Shown: piece after piece, positions 45,746-56,947 of the stretch
Layout of the letters: each line of letters starts with the position of its first letter
Numbering within the stretch: the stretch's first letter is position 1
Assembly: GCA_017792365.1 (NCBI GenBank)
Contig: CP051229.1
Coordinates: 1,798,001-1,862,000, forward strand
Direction: 5' to 3'
From: Hyphomonas sp.
GTDB lineage: Bacteria; Pseudomonadota; Alphaproteobacteria; Caulobacterales; Hyphomonadaceae
Length of the DNA stretch: 64,000 nt
The notes under the pieces: model-generated
What the model saw: only the letters and a program-made list of their open reading frames with translations
Told to the model about the DNA's origin: nothing
Databases searched by the model: none
Position numbers and translations under genes: made by a program

Positions 45746-46801
45746 ATGACCAGTCTGCAGCGCGCCATCGCGCAACGCTCAGTCCGGCTCCTTGCAATCC
45801 TTTTCACAATACTCGGCGCAGCCATCGCCCTCGCCGCGCCGGCCAGCGCCCAGCAGGGCTTCCGCCTCTGCAACGAAACCAGCTTCATCCTCGAAGCCGC
45901 CACCGCGCGGCCCGACAACGATCAGGTCATCGTCGAGGGCTGGACCCGCCTGCGCCCCGGCGAATGCCGCATCGCCCTGCCCGCCCCGCTCCAGCGCGGC
46001 ATCCATTTCGTCTTCGCACGCTCCTCCAGCGCCCACCGCGGCGGCCAGCGCACCTGGAATGGCGACGTGCCGCTCTGCGTCGACCCCAACGGCTCCTTTG
46101 CCGTCCAGAACCCATCCTCCTGCGAAGTCGTCGGCCTCGAGAGCCGCCGCTTCAAGGCCGTCCGCGTCGAGAACACCCGCGGCGGCGAGATGACCTTCAA
46201 CGAGACCGAGACCTACAGCCAGGGCGGACAGTCAGCCCAGATCGCCGGCATGCAGCGCCTGCTGGACGACGCCGGCGTCGACAGCGAAGCCATCGACGGC
46301 TATTTCGGCCGCCGCCTGCGCGCCGCCGTCACCAGCTTCCTCACAGACCGCGGCCTCCCGCTTGAAACCTCCAACGCCGAACTGATCGACATCCTCGAGG
46401 ACGTCGCCCGCAACCGCTCGCTCGAAGTCGGCATGATGCTCTGCAACCGCACCGAGGACACGGTGCTCACCGCCATCGCCCGGCGCCGCCCCGACGGCTG
46501 GGAATCGCGCGGCTGGTGGACGCTGGAAGCCAGCGCCTGCGTCAGGACCGTAGACGAAAGCCTGATCGCATCGCCCCATTATGTTTTCGCGGAGATTCTC
46601 ACCGAAAACGGCCGGCGGACGCTGCAGGGCGCCGATCGCGTCTTCTGCACCTCCCGCTCGAAATTCGCGATCATCGGCAACGAAAACTGCGCCGCCCGCC
46701 AGTTCCGGCAGGAAACCTTCGTCGAAACCGAGATTCCGCAGGACGGCAAGCTGGTCTTCGAGCTGTTCGAACGCAATTTTGGCCCGCCCGAGAGCGACTA
46801 G
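45746..46801 (+). CDS. Exported protein with two DUF1036 domains flanking a peptidoglycan-binding domain
   Basis: A 351-residue exported protein starting at ATG 45746 (GGAG 6 bases before), with signal RLLAILFTILGAAIALAAPA. The first DUF1036 domain runs about residues 36-140 (FRLCNETSFILEAATARPDN, GWTRLRPGECRIALPAPLQR). A PG_binding_1-like helical domain runs about 165-215 (IAGMQRLLDDAGVDSEAIDG, YFGRRLRAAVTSFL). A second DUF1036 domain runs to the end (GMMLCNRTEDTVLTAIARR, GWWTLEASACVRTVDESLI). Both DUF1036 units keep the paired cysteines. The architecture suggests a periplasmic protein held on the cell wall. Function unknown. Confidence 0.8.
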   Translation: MTSLQRAIAQRSVRLLAILFTILGAAIALAAPASAQQGFRLCNETSFILEAATARPDNDQVIVEGWTRLRPGECRIALPAPLQRGIHFVFARSSSAHRGGQRTWNGDVPLCVDPNGSFAVQNPSSCEVVGLESRRFKAVRVENTRGGEMTFNETETYSQGGQSAQIAGMQRLLDDAGVDSEAIDGYFGRRLRAAVTSFLTDRGLPLETSNAELIDILEDVARNRSLEVGMMLCNRTEDTVLTAIARRRPDGWESRGWWTLEASACVRTVDESLIASPHYVFAEILTENGRRTLQGADRVFCTSRSKFAIIGNENCAARQFRQETFVETEIPQDGKLVFELFERNFGPPESD

Positions 46802-46973
46802 GCCGGTTTTCTCATCCACCCCACAGCCAGAAAATCCCGCGAAATTAACCTTATAGCTTCCGGCAAGCCGTACTCTTTGGCGAATCGGGTTGGCGAACCG
46901 CGCACAAGAGGGTAACTCGCGCGTCGGTCGGGTCGGGAGCGCCGCTTCCGGCCCCAAGCACTCCGGAGTTTTT

Positions 46974-47822
46974 TTGCCAGTGGCCACCGATCTGCAGCCC
47001 GTCATCGATGCAGCCTGGGAAGATCGCGCTTCGCTGTCCGCCGACACGCGCGGAGAGGTCCGCGATGCGGTCGACGCCGCGCTGTCCGGTCTCGACGATG
47101 GCAGCTTCCGCGTGGCCGAACGCAGCGACGATGGCGAATGGGTCGTCAACCAATGGCTCAAGAAGGCGGTGCTTCTCTCCTTCCGCCTCAACCCCAACTC
47201 GCTGATCACCGGCGGCCCGGGACCCGGGACCTGGTGGGATAAGGTGCCCTCCAAGTTCGAAGGCTGGGGCGACACGGAATTCAGCGCCGCCGGCTTCCGC
47301 GCCGTCCCCGGCTCGATCGTCCGCCGCGGCTCCTACATCGCGCCCGACGCGGTGCTGATGCCGTCCTTCACGAACATCGGCGCCTATGTCGGCAAGGGCA
47401 CGATGGTCGACACCTGGACCACCGTCGGCTCCTGCGCCCAGATCGGCGCCAACTGCCACCTCTCCGGCGGCGTCGGCATCGGCGGCGTGCTGGAACCGCT
47501 CCAGGCCAATCCCGTCATCATCGAAGACAATTGCTTCATCGGCGCCCGCTCTGAAGTCGCCGAAGGCGTCATCGTGCGCGAAGGCTCCGTCGTCGGCATG
47601 GGCGTCTATCTCGGCCAGTCGACCCCGATCATCAACCGCGCCACCGGCGAAACGCTCTACGGCGAAGTCCCGCCCTATTCCGTCGTCGTCGCCGGCAACC
47701 GCCCGGGGAAACCCCTACCCGGCGCAAACGAGGGCCCCTCGCTCTACTGCGCCGTCATCGTCAAACAGGTCGATGCGGGCACCCGCTCGAAGACCAGTGT
47801 CAACGAACTCCTGAGAACCTGA
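46974..47822 (+). CDS. dapD: 2,3,4,5-tetrahydropyridine-2,6-dicarboxylate N-succinyltransferase
   Basis: Lysine and diaminopimelate biosynthesis: succinylates tetrahydrodipicolinate. 282 residues. The N-terminal helical domain carries [20 protein letters not shown]. The left-handed beta-helix of hexapeptide repeats follows ([49 protein letters not shown]). The start is placed at TTG 46974, with GGAG 5 bases upstream; the GTG 6 bases later is an alternative, and upstream in-frame sequence looks non-coding. Confidence 0.94.
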   Translation: MPVATDLQPVIDAAWEDRASLSADTRGEVRDAVDAALSGLDDGSFRVAERSDDGEWVVNQWLKKAVLLSFRLNPNSLITGGPGPGTWWDKVPSKFEGWGDTEFSAAGFRAVPGSIVRRGSYIAPDAVLMPSFTNIGAYVGKGTMVDTWTTVGSCAQIGANCHLSGGVGIGGVLEPLQANPVIIEDNCFIGARSEVAEGVIVREGSVVGMGVYLGQSTPIINRATGETLYGEVPPYSVVVAGNRPGKPLPGANEGPSLYCAVIVKQVDAGTRSKTSVNELLRT

Positions 47823-47825
47823 GCC

Positions 47826-48254
47826 ATGCTCCACTCACCCAAACCGCCCGTCGGCGAGCCCGTACCCGCGCTCCTCGTGGAGAAGAAGTTCGGCCTCAAG
47901 GACAACATGCGCGCCGTCATGATCGCCGAGCCCGGCTGCATCGACCCGGCCGCCGAGCTTGATCCGCTCACTTCCCCGCAAGAGATTCCGGCTGGCGCCC
48001 AGTACGACTACATCCACCTCTACGTCCGCCACGCCGCCAGCATGGAAGACAGGATCGCCGCGCTGATCCCGCACCTGGCCGAGCACGCCATGCTGTGGGT
48101 GTCGTTCCCCAACTGGACGTCGCCGCTCTTCATCGACGTAACCGACGAAGAAGTCCGCAACGCAGCGCTGCCGTTCGGGCTCGTCGATGTGAAAACGCGG
48201 GACGACGCCGAGGACTGGCGCGCACTCAAGTTCATCTCGCGCCACAGCCTTTAG
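47826..48254 (+). CDS. Hypothetical protein, DUF3052-like
   Basis: A 142-residue cytoplasmic protein with a regular alpha/beta pattern: a beta-strand YDYIHLYVR, a helix RIAALIPHLAEHA, a strand MLWVSFPNW, a helix TDEEVRNAALPFGLVDVKTR, and a C-terminal strand WRALKFISRHSL. The order fits the DUF3052 family of unknown function. It starts 3 bases after dapD, suggesting co-transcription, but a role in lysine synthesis is not implied. Confidence 0.75.
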   Translation: MLHSPKPPVGEPVPALLVEKKFGLKDNMRAVMIAEPGCIDPAAELDPLTSPQEIPAGAQYDYIHLYVRHAASMEDRIAALIPHLAEHAMLWVSFPNWTSPLFIDVTDEEVRNAALPFGLVDVKTRDDAEDWRALKFISRHSL

Positions 48255-48269
48255 TCGGCAGCGCCAACT

Positions 48270-49781
48270 TCACGGACAGATCAGAGCCTCAGCCTCCTGC
48301 GGCGGCGCACATGACGTGCTCACCGGCGGCGGGTCGCCCTTGATGCCGACATCGACGCGCCGCTGGTTGGCGCAATTGCGTTCATCCTCGATGTCGGACA
48401 ACTCGCCGACACCTTCCACTTCCGTCACCGAGTAGCCGCGCTCGCGCAGCAGCGCAGCAACCGTGCCCGCGCGGCTCGCCGCAAGTCCCGCATTCATCGC
48501 CGTAGAGCCCCGCGTGTCGGCATAGCCGCGCACGACCAGCTCGTTCGACGATGCGCACGCGCCCCAGTCATCCAGCTCCTTGATCAGCGCACTGCGCACC
48601 GTCGGCGTCATGTTCGCGCTCGCCGTGCAGAAATAGGCGCGCATCGCCCTGCCCGCCGCACACGCCGGCGCCCCAGCTGCAACCGCCTCGCTGGCCGCTG
48701 GCGTCTGCGTATCCGCCTGCGCCATCTCGACCGGGGCGATCGCTGTCCGCAGCTGTGTCGGCGCCGTGTCCTCGGCGGGCGGCTCGATCGGCGAGGTGGG
48801 GCGGATATCGATCGGCCCGGGCGGAAACGGATTGGGGGCGCCCAGATCTTCGATGCGCGCCGCCTGTGACCCGTCCGATTGCGGCGCGAAGGTCGCGTCG
48901 CCATCGTCGCCGCTCGTGTCGCCGCCCATCAACGCGTTATAGCCAGCCCAGCCGAACAGGACGGCCATCGCAGCGACCAGCACCCCGGCGACAATATCGT
49001 CCTGCACCGGATCGACCTTCGCGCCGCCCCCGCCGCTGCCCGTGCCGCCGCCGCCAGATCCGCCGCCATTGCCCCCGCCGCCGCCGCCCGAACGCGCGGG
49101 CGCATAATAGGCCGCAGCGCTCGACGACGAGGCCGGCCCCGCCGGATGCTGTGGCGCAGGCCCCTGTCCGTCCGCCGCCATGACAATGGAAACATTGCCG
49201 CTGGCAGCTCCCTCCGAAGCCTCCTCGAACTCGGCAAGGATCGTCTGCTCCGGGGCTGCAGCCGGCACGCGCTTCTCGATCTCCAGCCTGACGACGTTCG
49301 GCGCCTGGGGTTCGACCGGCGCACCGCCCCGGGCGGCCCGCGCAGCCGCGCTCGCCGCAGCAGCGGCTGCAAGCGCACGCTCCCCGCCGCTCCGGCTCAG
49401 CAGGGCCCGCGAGGATTTCGATTTCAGCGGATTGAAGAACAATTGCGCATGTGTCGGCGCCGAAACATTGAACGGATCGGAGATGGGCGGCGTGATGCCC
49501 CGTGGCATCTTTCTGCGACGTCCCTGCCCTTTCTTGCCGACCTGGACCTTGAAAGGGTCCACACGATCGGTCTCGAAAGGAAATCCCGTCATGAGCGCAG
49601 ACCTGCGTCGTTCGGCGAATTCGCGTGGCTGGAGAATGTTTTCCGCCACACGGTCATACCGGGCGAGTTGATCTGCCGGCAACCGCGGCGCGTCAGAAAT
49701 CGGTGCAGGTTGCGGCTTATTAACGACAGCTGAGCCGGCGTCCGTCGGCTCGTGCGCCGGCGGGCCCGCAACCGCCTTCAT
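48270..49781 (-). CDS. Single-pass OmpA-like peptidoglycan-binding protein with long cytoplasmic N-terminus
   Basis: A 503-residue protein. It lacks a signal peptide. A polar, Pro/Ala-rich N-terminal region of about 220 residues includes a basic patch (KVQVGKKGQGRRRKMPRG). A glycine-rich linker lies around 230-253 and one membrane helix at about 263-284 (VAGVLVAAMAVLFGWAGYNA). After it come a Pro/Thr-rich periplasmic stalk and a C-terminal OmpA domain (ELVVRGYADTRGSTAMNAGL, AASRAGTVAALLRERGY, CANQRRVDVGI). The GYADTRGS and NQRRV motifs bind diaminopimelate of the cell wall. ATG 49781 has GGGAG 7 bases upstream. The layout resembles MotB-like tethering of an inner-membrane machine, but no partner gene is adjacent. 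Confidence 0.75.
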   Translation of the reverse strand: MKAVAGPPAHEPTDAGSAVVNKPQPAPISDAPRLPADQLARYDRVAENILQPREFAERRRSALMTGFPFETDRVDPFKVQVGKKGQGRRRKMPRGITPPISDPFNVSAPTHAQLFFNPLKSKSSRALLSRSGGERALAAAAAASAAARAARGGAPVEPQAPNVVRLEIEKRVPAAAPEQTILAEFEEASEGAASGNVSIVMAADGQGPAPQHPAGPASSSSAAAYYAPARSGGGGGGNGGGSGGGGTGSGGGGAKVDPVQDDIVAGVLVAAMAVLFGWAGYNALMGGDTSGDDGDATFAPQSDGSQAARIEDLGAPNPFPPGPIDIRPTSPIEPPAEDTAPTQLRTAIAPVEMAQADTQTPAASEAVAAGAPACAAGRAMRAYFCTASANMTPTVRSALIKELDDWGACASSNELVVRGYADTRGSTAMNAGLAASRAGTVAALLRERGYSVTEVEGVGELSDIEDERNCANQRRVDVGIKGDPPPVSTSCAPPQEAEALICP

Positions 49782-50252
49782 CGAACCACTCCCGACATGC
49801 ATCGGTCGCGCTCCTCAACACTTACTCACATGGTTACTAAACAGCGCTGCGCCGGTCCGCACAAGCCCGACGCCACGGGATAACCTGGTCTGTCCCGCCG
49901 GCACTACCGGTATGACCGGCGGTTTCGACCGCACTGGCGCAACTGCAGCGCCCCATCACCCACCGCATCCGCGACAAGAACGCCCGCAACAGGCGAATCC
50001 ACGGGACGTACTCGCCTGCATCTGCCACCCGGAATTCTGCAGTTCGGTCGACCAAATCGAAACGGTTTTGCCGTTAAGGTCGGCCATGCGTTTGGAATGA
50101 TGGCGACATCTGAACGCTTCGGCGCGTTCATGCGTTTTTGCCTGCATGTCAGGGTTAACACGCGGGGACGCCGCCGCCCGCAGGACGGTGCAAGGCTTGC
50201 TTGCAGAAGACTGCACCGCCGGGACCAGATGTCCCGCTGAAAGGTTGGCGAG
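49782..50252. other. Intergenic region upstream of tamA, no gene seen
   Basis: About 470 bases between the divergent OmpA-like gene and tamA. No open frame here looks like protein and no tRNA-like fold was found. The region must hold both promoters. A short inverted motif (ACCGGTATGACCGGCGGT) near 49905-49922 is the only local symmetry noticed. Confidence 0.5.
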
Positions 50253-52037
50253 ATGGCCGTGATGGCCAAGGCCGTTGGATCCCTCCGGCGCGCGGCGCTT
50301 GCGCTCGCGGCATCGGCCTTCGTATGCCTGCTCGCCCCCGCTTTCGCACAATCCGCCACCATACCCGTAGAGGGCGTGCCCAGTTCACTCCGCGACGACC
50401 TCGACGGACTGCTTGAGCAGGAAGACGCGCCCGACAGCCTGTTCGCCGCCAGACGCCAGGCCCAGCGCGCCGCCGACACCATCGCCCGGCTGCTCGAGTC
50501 CGAAGGCTACTTCGCCGCCGAAGTCGATCCGTGGGCCGAAGGCGTGGAACAATTCTCGCGCGGCGTCGACGTTGAAATCGGACCGCTGTTCGTGATCGGC
50601 GACACCGCTATCGCCTATTCCGGCGACTCGCCCGACGAAGAAACCCGCAACGCGATCGAGGAATGGCTCGGCCTGATCCCCATCGGCGTCCCTGCACGCG
50701 CCCAGCCCATCCTCGACGTCTCCGACGAAATGCAGAGGACGCTGGAGAACTCAGGCTATGCCGACGCCGCAATCGAGCCGGTCGACGCCGTCGCGGACGG
50801 CACCCAGCACACGCTCGACCTAACCTTCCGCATCAATGCAGGCCCCCGCATCACCTACGACGACCTCGACATCGCAGGTCTCGACCGCACCCGCCGGGAG
50901 TTCATTCACAACCTCCGCCCCTGGCGCGCCGGCGATCCGGTCTCGCAGGAGCAGCTTGACGAATTCCGCACGCGCCTTTCCTCCACCGGTCTCTTCAGCC
51001 GCGCCACCGTCGCGCTGGAAGAAGCGCCTCAGGAAACCTCGCGCGACGTCGTCGTCACGCTGACCGAGGGTCCGCGCCGCACCATCGCACTGGGCGGCAG
51101 CGCCTCGACCAGCGAGGGTCTGGGCGCCGACGCCGAATGGGAAACCCGCAACGTCACCGGCAGAGCCGACAGCATCACGGTTGCAGCGCGCGCCGCGACA
51201 CTCGAACGCCGCCTGCGCCTCAGCTACGACCGCCCGCACGTCGGCCAGTACGACCGCAATCTCGAACTCGCAGCCGAACTCGAAGACTTCGAGACAGACG
51301 CATTCGACCAGACCGGCGCCTCGCTCTCCGCCCGGCTCGACCAGCAGCTCACGCGCCGTGTCCGCGGCGAGATCGGCGTGGAGTTCGCCTACGCCAGCAT
51401 CGAGGACGCCCGCACCCGCGCCCTGAGCCTCGATCGCCGAGAACTCTACCTGCTCGCCGTCCCCGTCGCCGCCGAATACACTGGCGTCCGCGACATCCTC
51501 GATCCGGTCAATGGCGTCCGCGCACGCCTCTTCGTCGAACCCGGCGTGACCTACGGCGACGACACGATCGGCTTCACGCGCGTCGTCGGCGAAGCCAGCG
51601 CCTATCGCGAACTCGGCTCGAACAAGCTGGTCGGCGCCGTACGCGGCCGCGTCGGCGCCATCGTCGGCCCCGCCGGCCTGCCGCCCGATCGCCTGTTCTA
51701 CGCCGGCGGCGGCGGCTCCGTCCGCGGCTACGAATACCAGAGCCTCTCCCCGCGCGACGCGAATGGCGAAATCATCGGCGGCCGCTCACTGGTCGAGGCC
51801 AGCGCAGAGCTCCGCTACCGCTCCAGCGACACGCTCGGCTATGTCGCCTTCGTCGATGCCGGCGCCGCGAGCGAGTCCGCCGAACCCTCGTTCGACAACA
51901 CCAAGGCGGGCGCAGGCTTGGGCGTGCGCTATTACGCCGGCTTCGGTCCGCTGCGCGCCGACATCGCAGTGCCGCTCGACAAGGGCCCTGGCGACGCCGA
52001 CTTCCAGATCTATATCTCCATTGGACAGGCATTCTGA
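50253..52037 (+). CDS. tamA: Translocation and assembly module outer-membrane protein TamA
   Basis: Outer-membrane beta-barrel of the Omp85/BamA family, 594 residues, working with TamB in envelope biogenesis. Signal peptide ALALAASAFVCLLAPAFAQS, then three POTRA domains (residues about 35-270), then a 16-stranded barrel. The Omp85 lid-loop motif is visible in LFYAGGGGSVRGYEYQSLSP, and the C-terminal strand ends in DFQIYISIGQAF with terminal Phe. tamB begins in the stop codon (TGATG), so the two are co-translated. Confidence 0.94.
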   Translation: MAVMAKAVGSLRRAALALAASAFVCLLAPAFAQSATIPVEGVPSSLRDDLDGLLEQEDAPDSLFAARRQAQRAADTIARLLESEGYFAAEVDPWAEGVEQFSRGVDVEIGPLFVIGDTAIAYSGDSPDEETRNAIEEWLGLIPIGVPARAQPILDVSDEMQRTLENSGYADAAIEPVDAVADGTQHTLDLTFRINAGPRITYDDLDIAGLDRTRREFIHNLRPWRAGDPVSQEQLDEFRTRLSSTGLFSRATVALEEAPQETSRDVVVTLTEGPRRTIALGGSASTSEGLGADAEWETRNVTGRADSITVAARAATLERRLRLSYDRPHVGQYDRNLELAAELEDFETDAFDQTGASLSARLDQQLTRRVRGEIGVEFAYASIEDARTRALSLDRRELYLLAVPVAAEYTGVRDILDPVNGVRARLFVEPGVTYGDDTIGFTRVVGEASAYRELGSNKLVGAVRGRVGAIVGPAGLPPDRLFYAGGGGSVRGYEYQSLSPRDANGEIIGGRSLVEASAELRYRSSDTLGYVAFVDAGAASESAEPSFDNTKAGAGLGVRYYAGFGPLRADIAVPLDKGPGDADFQIYISIGQAF

Positions 52038-55000
52038 TGGAGAACACGAAAACATCGCGCAGCAGACTTGGCCGCCTCTGGCCGCGCTCGATCTGGGCGC
52101 GCGTCGGCATCGTGGCCGGCGCCGTGCTTCTCCTCCTAATTCTCACCGGCGTCGTATTGCGCTTCGCAGCCGCCACAGATTTCGGCCGCGGCGTCATCAC
52201 CTCGCTGATCGATGGCCGCCGCGCGGGTCCCCTCGGCACAATCCGTCTCGGCGGGCTCGCTGGCGATCCCCTCTCGTCCGCCACGGCAACCGACCTCGCC
52301 TTCATCGATGACAACGGCGCCTGGATGCGCGCCAGCGACATCGAGCTCTCCTGGTCGCCATTCAGCCTGCTGTCCCGCCGACTCGACATCGAGCGCCTGA
52401 ACATCGAAACGGCGCATGTCTTCCGTCGTCCGGTCGTCGCCCCAAGCGAACCCGGCGGCGGCGGCATCCCCGACTTCGCACTGCGCATCGGCGAAGCCAG
52501 CATCGACGAAATCCGCATCGACGACGGCGTCTACGGCGCCCAGGCAAGTTATCGCTTCGCCCTCTCCACCGACATCGCCCGCAACCGCGCCGGCGCCATC
52601 GACCTCGATCTCGTACCGCTGAACGGCAGGGGCGACAGACTACAGGCCGACGCCGAGTGGACGCAGCGCCACCTCACCGGCGCAACCGTCTCCGCAGAAG
52701 GCCTGCCGGGCGGCATTCTCGCATCCCTGATCCAGTCGCCGGCAGGCGAAGCCGTACAACTCACAGTTCAGGCCGATGGCGACGCCCAGAACCTCGCCAG
52801 CGCCGCCACGCTGCGCTTCGGCCAGCAGGCCGTCAGCGAATTCACCGCCACGCGCGACGGCGATCTCACCACCGCCACGGGTTATCTCCAGCTCAACGCT
52901 TGGCCGCTCCTGTCAGACCTGAGCGAGCGATTGGGCGACCGCGTCGATCTCAACGCCGAGATCGAAACCACCGACCTGAGACGCGCCCCGCTTGAGCTCG
53001 CGGTCTCCGCGCCGGCCGGACGGGCGACCATGTCCGGCGAAATCGACATCTCCAACCGCGACATCCGCAACCCGCTGGCGCTGAGATTCGAGAATGTCGA
53101 TCTGGCGCGCCAAGCCTCAACGATCCGCTCTGGCCTGATTTCGGGCGAAGGCGAAGCCCAGATCAACGGCGCAACGGACTGGACCTTCACCGGGCCTGTC
53201 ACCCTCACGGATCTCACAACCGACACGGTCGCCGCGCAATCCATTCGCGGCCCTGCAACGGTGTCCTTCGAGAACCGGTCCGTCACATGGGAGATAGAGG
53301 GCGCACAGGCCCAGGCCTTCAGCCTCTCGTCACTCGACAGCCTGTCGCCGATGCAGCTCAGCGTCACAACCTCAGGCGGCTACAACCTCGATCAGCGCTC
53401 GGTCACCATCTCCGACACCAGCATCTCGGGCACACCCGGCGGCTCCACCGTCTCAGGCAGCTACGACCTCGCCACAGGCGCACTCAACCTCTCCGGCGAG
53501 GCCACCTCCGCGCAGCTCTCGGCCTTTTCCGATTTCGGCGGCTCCGCCAGCGGCGACTGGTCCGTGCAACGCGCATCAACCGGCGCGCCCTACCGCATCT
53601 CGTTCGACGGCGCCGGCCAGAACATTTCGGCGACCAACCCCACCCTCTCCCAGCTCCTCGGCCAGTCGCCAAGTGTAGAGGCGACGATCACGTGGAACGA
53701 CGGAAGTCTGACAATCGAAAACGGCGCCGTCGCCAGCGAAACCGTGTCGCTGACGATCGACGGCCGCACCTCCGCTTCAGGCGCCCTGACTGGAGAGATC
53801 GACGGCGAGCTCCTCCAGCCGCTCGACCTGCCGGGCGCACGGCTCGAATCGCTGCAGCTCGACGGAACGCTCAGCGGCACGCCGGGCAGCCCCACAGCGA
53901 ACGTCCAGTTCTCCAATGGCGCGCTTGGCGCCGGCGGCATGCAGCTCACCGACCTCTCCGGCCGCACCATCATCTCGACGCGCGACGGTCTGTCGATCAA
54001 CGCCGATCTGACCGGCGCAGCCGACGGCCAGCCGCTCGACGCCAGCTTCAACCTCACGCGCGACAACGAAGCGCTGGCGATTTCCGACGTCAGCATCTCC
54101 GCCGGCGCGCTGGTGCTTGCCGCGCCCTCCCTCACCTTCGAGGACGGCCTGCCCGCAGGCGCGTTCACGCTCGAAGGCTCGCTGGCCGGCCTCGCGAACT
54201 TCTCTCAAGGCGACGTCGCAGCCGAAGGACGGCTGTCCTCCGCGAACGGCGCCCCGCAAGTCATCGTCTCCGGCGAGGCGACCAACGTCGAGCGCCCGGG
54301 CGTCGACCTCCGCCGCGCAACTTTCGACGCAGCGCTCCAGGCCGACACGCTGAGCATCGAAACCGACTTCGAAAGCCGCGGAAACGAAGGCCCACGCCTC
54401 AGCATCGACGTCGAAGGCTCGCAGACCGATTCAATGTGGACAGGCACCGTCGCCATCGCTGGCGAAGGCGGCGCCCAGCCGATCGCCATGACCGAACCGG
54501 CGACATGGACCTACGGCCCCGACGGCTACACCTTCAATGGTCGCGCCAATCTCCTCGCAGGCGCCCTCACGGCCGACATCAGATCGACCGAGGCCGCGCA
54601 ACGCGTGTCCGTCGAACTTGCCGCGATCGACCTCCGGGCGCTGACGCGCCTCGTGCAACTGCCTCCCGTCGAAGGCGCAGCTTCCGGAAGCATCCTGCTT
54701 GAGGCCCCCGCCGGCGACATGCGCACAGGCGCGCTCGACCTGCAGATCGACGGCCTCAACGCGCTCGGCGCAGAGAGCGAAGCAATCGACATCAACCTTC
54801 GCGGCGATCTGCAGGGGCCGTCGCTCAGCCTCGTCGCCGACGGCGCAGGCGGCGCCTTCGGCATCGATGGCCAGGCTGACTTGTCGACCACCGGCGAAGG
54901 ACTGGTCGTTGCGCCCGACATGTCCGCGCCCATCGAAGCGTCGCTACAGCTCAACGGCCGCGCCGAACAGTTCTGGACCCTCGCACGCCAGACCAACCAG

Positions 55001-56200
55001 TCGCTGGCCGGCGCGCTGACAGTCGACATCACAGCCGCGGGCCGCCTCGGCGCGCCAGTCCTCGACGGCGGCTTCCAGCTCGCGGACGGCCGCTACGACC
55101 ACGCCGAAAGCGGTTTCCACCTCGAAGACATCCAGCTCGAAGGCGTGTTCGACCAGCGCTCGCTCCGCCTCACCACGGTCAGCGCGATTGATGGCCAGGG
55201 TGGCCGTTTATCCGGCGACGGACAATTGAGCTGGGCGAACGAGCTCTCGGGCAATATCGACTTCGAAGCCCAAAGCCTCAACGCCCTCAACCGCGACGAT
55301 CGCTCGGCGGTCCTGACCGGCACCGGCGCCGTCTCGCTTGAGCCGGAAGCCATCCTCATCTCCGGCGACATGACCATCGCCAGCGCACGCTTTTCCGTGG
55401 AACAGCCTGCATCCGAACAGATCCCGACCCTCTCGAACGTCCGCCGCGTGAACTTCCCCGGGCGCGAAGACACCCAGACAGAACAGGCCGAACCCGGCCG
55501 CCCGATCCGCCTCGATCTCAGCGTCGACGCCCCCCGCCGCGTCTTCATCAATGGCCGCGGCCTCGACATGGAATGGTCCACCGATCTCGACGTCACCGGA
55601 TCGATCTCCAACCCGGTCGTGAATGGCGAGGCGACCCTCGTGCGCGGCGATCTCAGCCTCGCCGGACGCCGCTTCCCGTTCAACTCCGGAACCATCACGC
55701 TCAACGGACCAATCCGCTCGGCGCGGATCAACATCGCCGCCACAGGCTCCGCCGACGGCGCCGAAGCGCGCATCCGGCTCACCGGCACGCCCGTCGACCC
55801 CGAATTCCAGCTCGAATCCTCGCCCGCCCTCCCGCAGGACGAAATCCTTTCGCGCCTGATCTTCGGTCGTTCCGCGGCCGAACTCTCCGCCCTCGAAACC
55901 GCACAGCTCGCCGCAGGCCTCACACAACTCGCCGGCGGTCAGGCCGCTTTCGATCCCAGCAGCGTCCTGCGCGACGCCACGGGCCTCGATCGCATCTCGA
56001 TCGGCGCTGAAGGCGACGCGGCCTCCATCGCGGCGGGCAAGTACATCGCAGAAGACGTCTTCGTGCAGCTCGGCGCCGGCGGCGAAGGCGGAACGGCGGC
56101 AGAAGTCGAGTGGGAGCCGACCGACAGCATCTCGGTCATCTCCTCCGCCCAGGGCAACGGCGACACGCGCATGACGGTCCGCTGGAAGAAGGATTACTGA
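52037..56200 (+). CDS. tamB: Translocation and assembly module inner-membrane protein TamB
   Basis: AsmA-like bridge protein of 1387 residues anchored in the inner membrane by one N-terminal helix ([20 protein letters not shown]). The rest is a long repetitive beta-taco that spans the periplasm and probably carries lipids between membranes. The C-terminal DUF490/TamB domain is clear: [60 protein letters not shown]. It ends with the TamA-facing strand [11 protein letters not shown]. The start ATG overlaps the tamA stop by one base. Its end overlaps the convergent truA end by 7 bases. Confidence 0.94.
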   Translation: MENTKTSRSRLGRLWPRSIWARVGIVAGAVLLLLILTGVVLRFAAATDFGRGVITSLIDGRRAGPLGTIRLGGLAGDPLSSATATDLAFIDDNGAWMRASDIELSWSPFSLLSRRLDIERLNIETAHVFRRPVVAPSEPGGGGIPDFALRIGEASIDEIRIDDGVYGAQASYRFALSTDIARNRAGAIDLDLVPLNGRGDRLQADAEWTQRHLTGATVSAEGLPGGILASLIQSPAGEAVQLTVQADGDAQNLASAATLRFGQQAVSEFTATRDGDLTTATGYLQLNAWPLLSDLSERLGDRVDLNAEIETTDLRRAPLELAVSAPAGRATMSGEIDISNRDIRNPLALRFENVDLARQASTIRSGLISGEGEAQINGATDWTFTGPVTLTDLTTDTVAAQSIRGPATVSFENRSVTWEIEGAQAQAFSLSSLDSLSPMQLSVTTSGGYNLDQRSVTISDTSISGTPGGSTVSGSYDLATGALNLSGEATSAQLSAFSDFGGSASGDWSVQRASTGAPYRISFDGAGQNISATNPTLSQLLGQSPSVEATITWNDGSLTIENGAVASETVSLTIDGRTSASGALTGEIDGELLQPLDLPGARLESLQLDGTLSGTPGSPTANVQFSNGALGAGGMQLTDLSGRTIISTRDGLSINADLTGAADGQPLDASFNLTRDNEALAISDVSISAGALVLAAPSLTFEDGLPAGAFTLEGSLAGLANFSQGDVAAEGRLSSANGAPQVIVSGEATNVERPGVDLRRATFDAALQADTLSIETDFESRGNEGPRLSIDVEGSQTDSMWTGTVAIAGEGGAQPIAMTEPATWTYGPDGYTFNGRANLLAGALTADIRSTEAAQRVSVELAAIDLRALTRLVQLPPVEGAASGSILLEAPAGDMRTGALDLQIDGLNALGAESEAIDINLRGDLQGPSLSLVADGAGGAFGIDGQADLSTTGEGLVVAPDMSAPIEASLQLNGRAEQFWTLARQTNQSLAGALTVDITAAGRLGAPVLDGGFQLADGRYDHAESGFHLEDIQLEGVFDQRSLRLTTVSAIDGQGGRLSGDGQLSWANELSGNIDFEAQSLNALNRDDRSAVLTGTGAVSLEPEAILISGDMTIASARFSVEQPASEQIPTLSNVRRVNFPGREDTQTEQAEPGRPIRLDLSVDAPRRVFINGRGLDMEWSTDLDVTGSISNPVVNGEATLVRGDLSLAGRRFPFNSGTITLNGPIRSARINIAATGSADGAEARIRLTGTPVDPEFQLESSPALPQDEILSRLIFGRSAAELSALETAQLAAGLTQLAGGQAAFDPSSVLRDATGLDRISIGAEGDAASIAAGKYIAEDVFVQLGAGGEGGTAAEVEWEPTDSISVISSAQGNGDTRMTVRWKKDY

Positions 56201-56943
56201 TCCGGGTAATCAACCCGCGTCAGGTAGAGCCCCTCCGCAGGCGCCACCGGTCCGCACAGCGAACGGTCGGCAGCCGCCAGGATCTCTCCCATCCACCTCA
56301 CCGGCTCTCTGCCCCGCCCGACCTCGACCAGCGAGCCGACAATCGATCGCACCTGCCGATGCAGGAATGACGGCGCCGCGCAGCGCACCTCGATCTCGCT
56401 CCCCAGCCTTATCACCTCGATCTCGCTCAGCGTCTTCACCGGGCTGTCCGCCTGGCACTGCGCATCGCGGAACGTCGAAAAATCGTGCTTGCCCACCAGC
56501 GCCTGTGCCGCCTCCTGCATCTTCTCGTGATTGAGCTTCATCGGCACGCGCCAGGCGCGTCCTACATCCAGCGTCAGGTCGGCGCGCCGGGCCACGATGC
56601 GATAGAGATACGACCGGCGGGTCGCGCTGAACCGCGCATGGAAATCGTCACCGACGGCTTGCGCATCCAGCACCGCAACCGGATCAGGACGCAGGTGCGC
56701 ATTCATCGCATCCCGCAGCTTGTCGGCTCGCATCTCCCGCACGAGATCAAGGTGGGCAACCTGCGCCAGCGCATGCACCCCCGCATCGGTGCGCCCCGCC
56801 CCGATAACCTCCACCGCCTCGCCGCCATTCAGCGCCGCGCCCGCACGCTCCAGCGTCTCCTGCACGCTCGGCGCATGAGCCTGCCGCTGCCAGCCCGAGA
56901 ACGGACGGCCATCATACTCCACAGTCAGCCGGTAGCGCGGCAT
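56194..56943 (-). CDS. truA: tRNA pseudouridine(38-40) synthase TruA
   Basis: Makes pseudouridine at tRNA positions 38-40 in the anticodon stem. 249 residues, starting [20 protein letters not shown]. The catalytic aspartate is in [20 protein letters not shown], and other conserved stretches are [26 protein letters not shown] and [20 protein letters not shown]. It lies 4 bases downstream of an acetyltransferase gene and behind fmt, the usual fmt-truA neighbourhood. Confidence 0.96.
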   Translation of the reverse strand: MPRYRLTVEYDGRPFSGWQRQAHAPSVQETLERAGAALNGGEAVEVIGAGRTDAGVHALAQVAHLDLVREMRADKLRDAMNAHLRPDPVAVLDAQAVGDDFHARFSATRRSYLYRIVARRADLTLDVGRAWRVPMKLNHEKMQEAAQALVGKHDFSTFRDAQCQADSPVKTLSEIEVIRLGSEIEVRCAAPSFLHRQVRSIVGSLVEVGRGREPVRWMGEILAAADRSLCGPVAPAEGLYLTRVDYPDQ

Positions 56944-56947
56944 GCGC

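Noticed and set aside
51137-52036. Upstream in-frame extension of tamB by 300 residues
   Set aside because: It is Arg/Pro-rich and lies out of frame within tamA; the real tamB start is the ATG in the tamA stop codon, followed by a normal membrane anchor.
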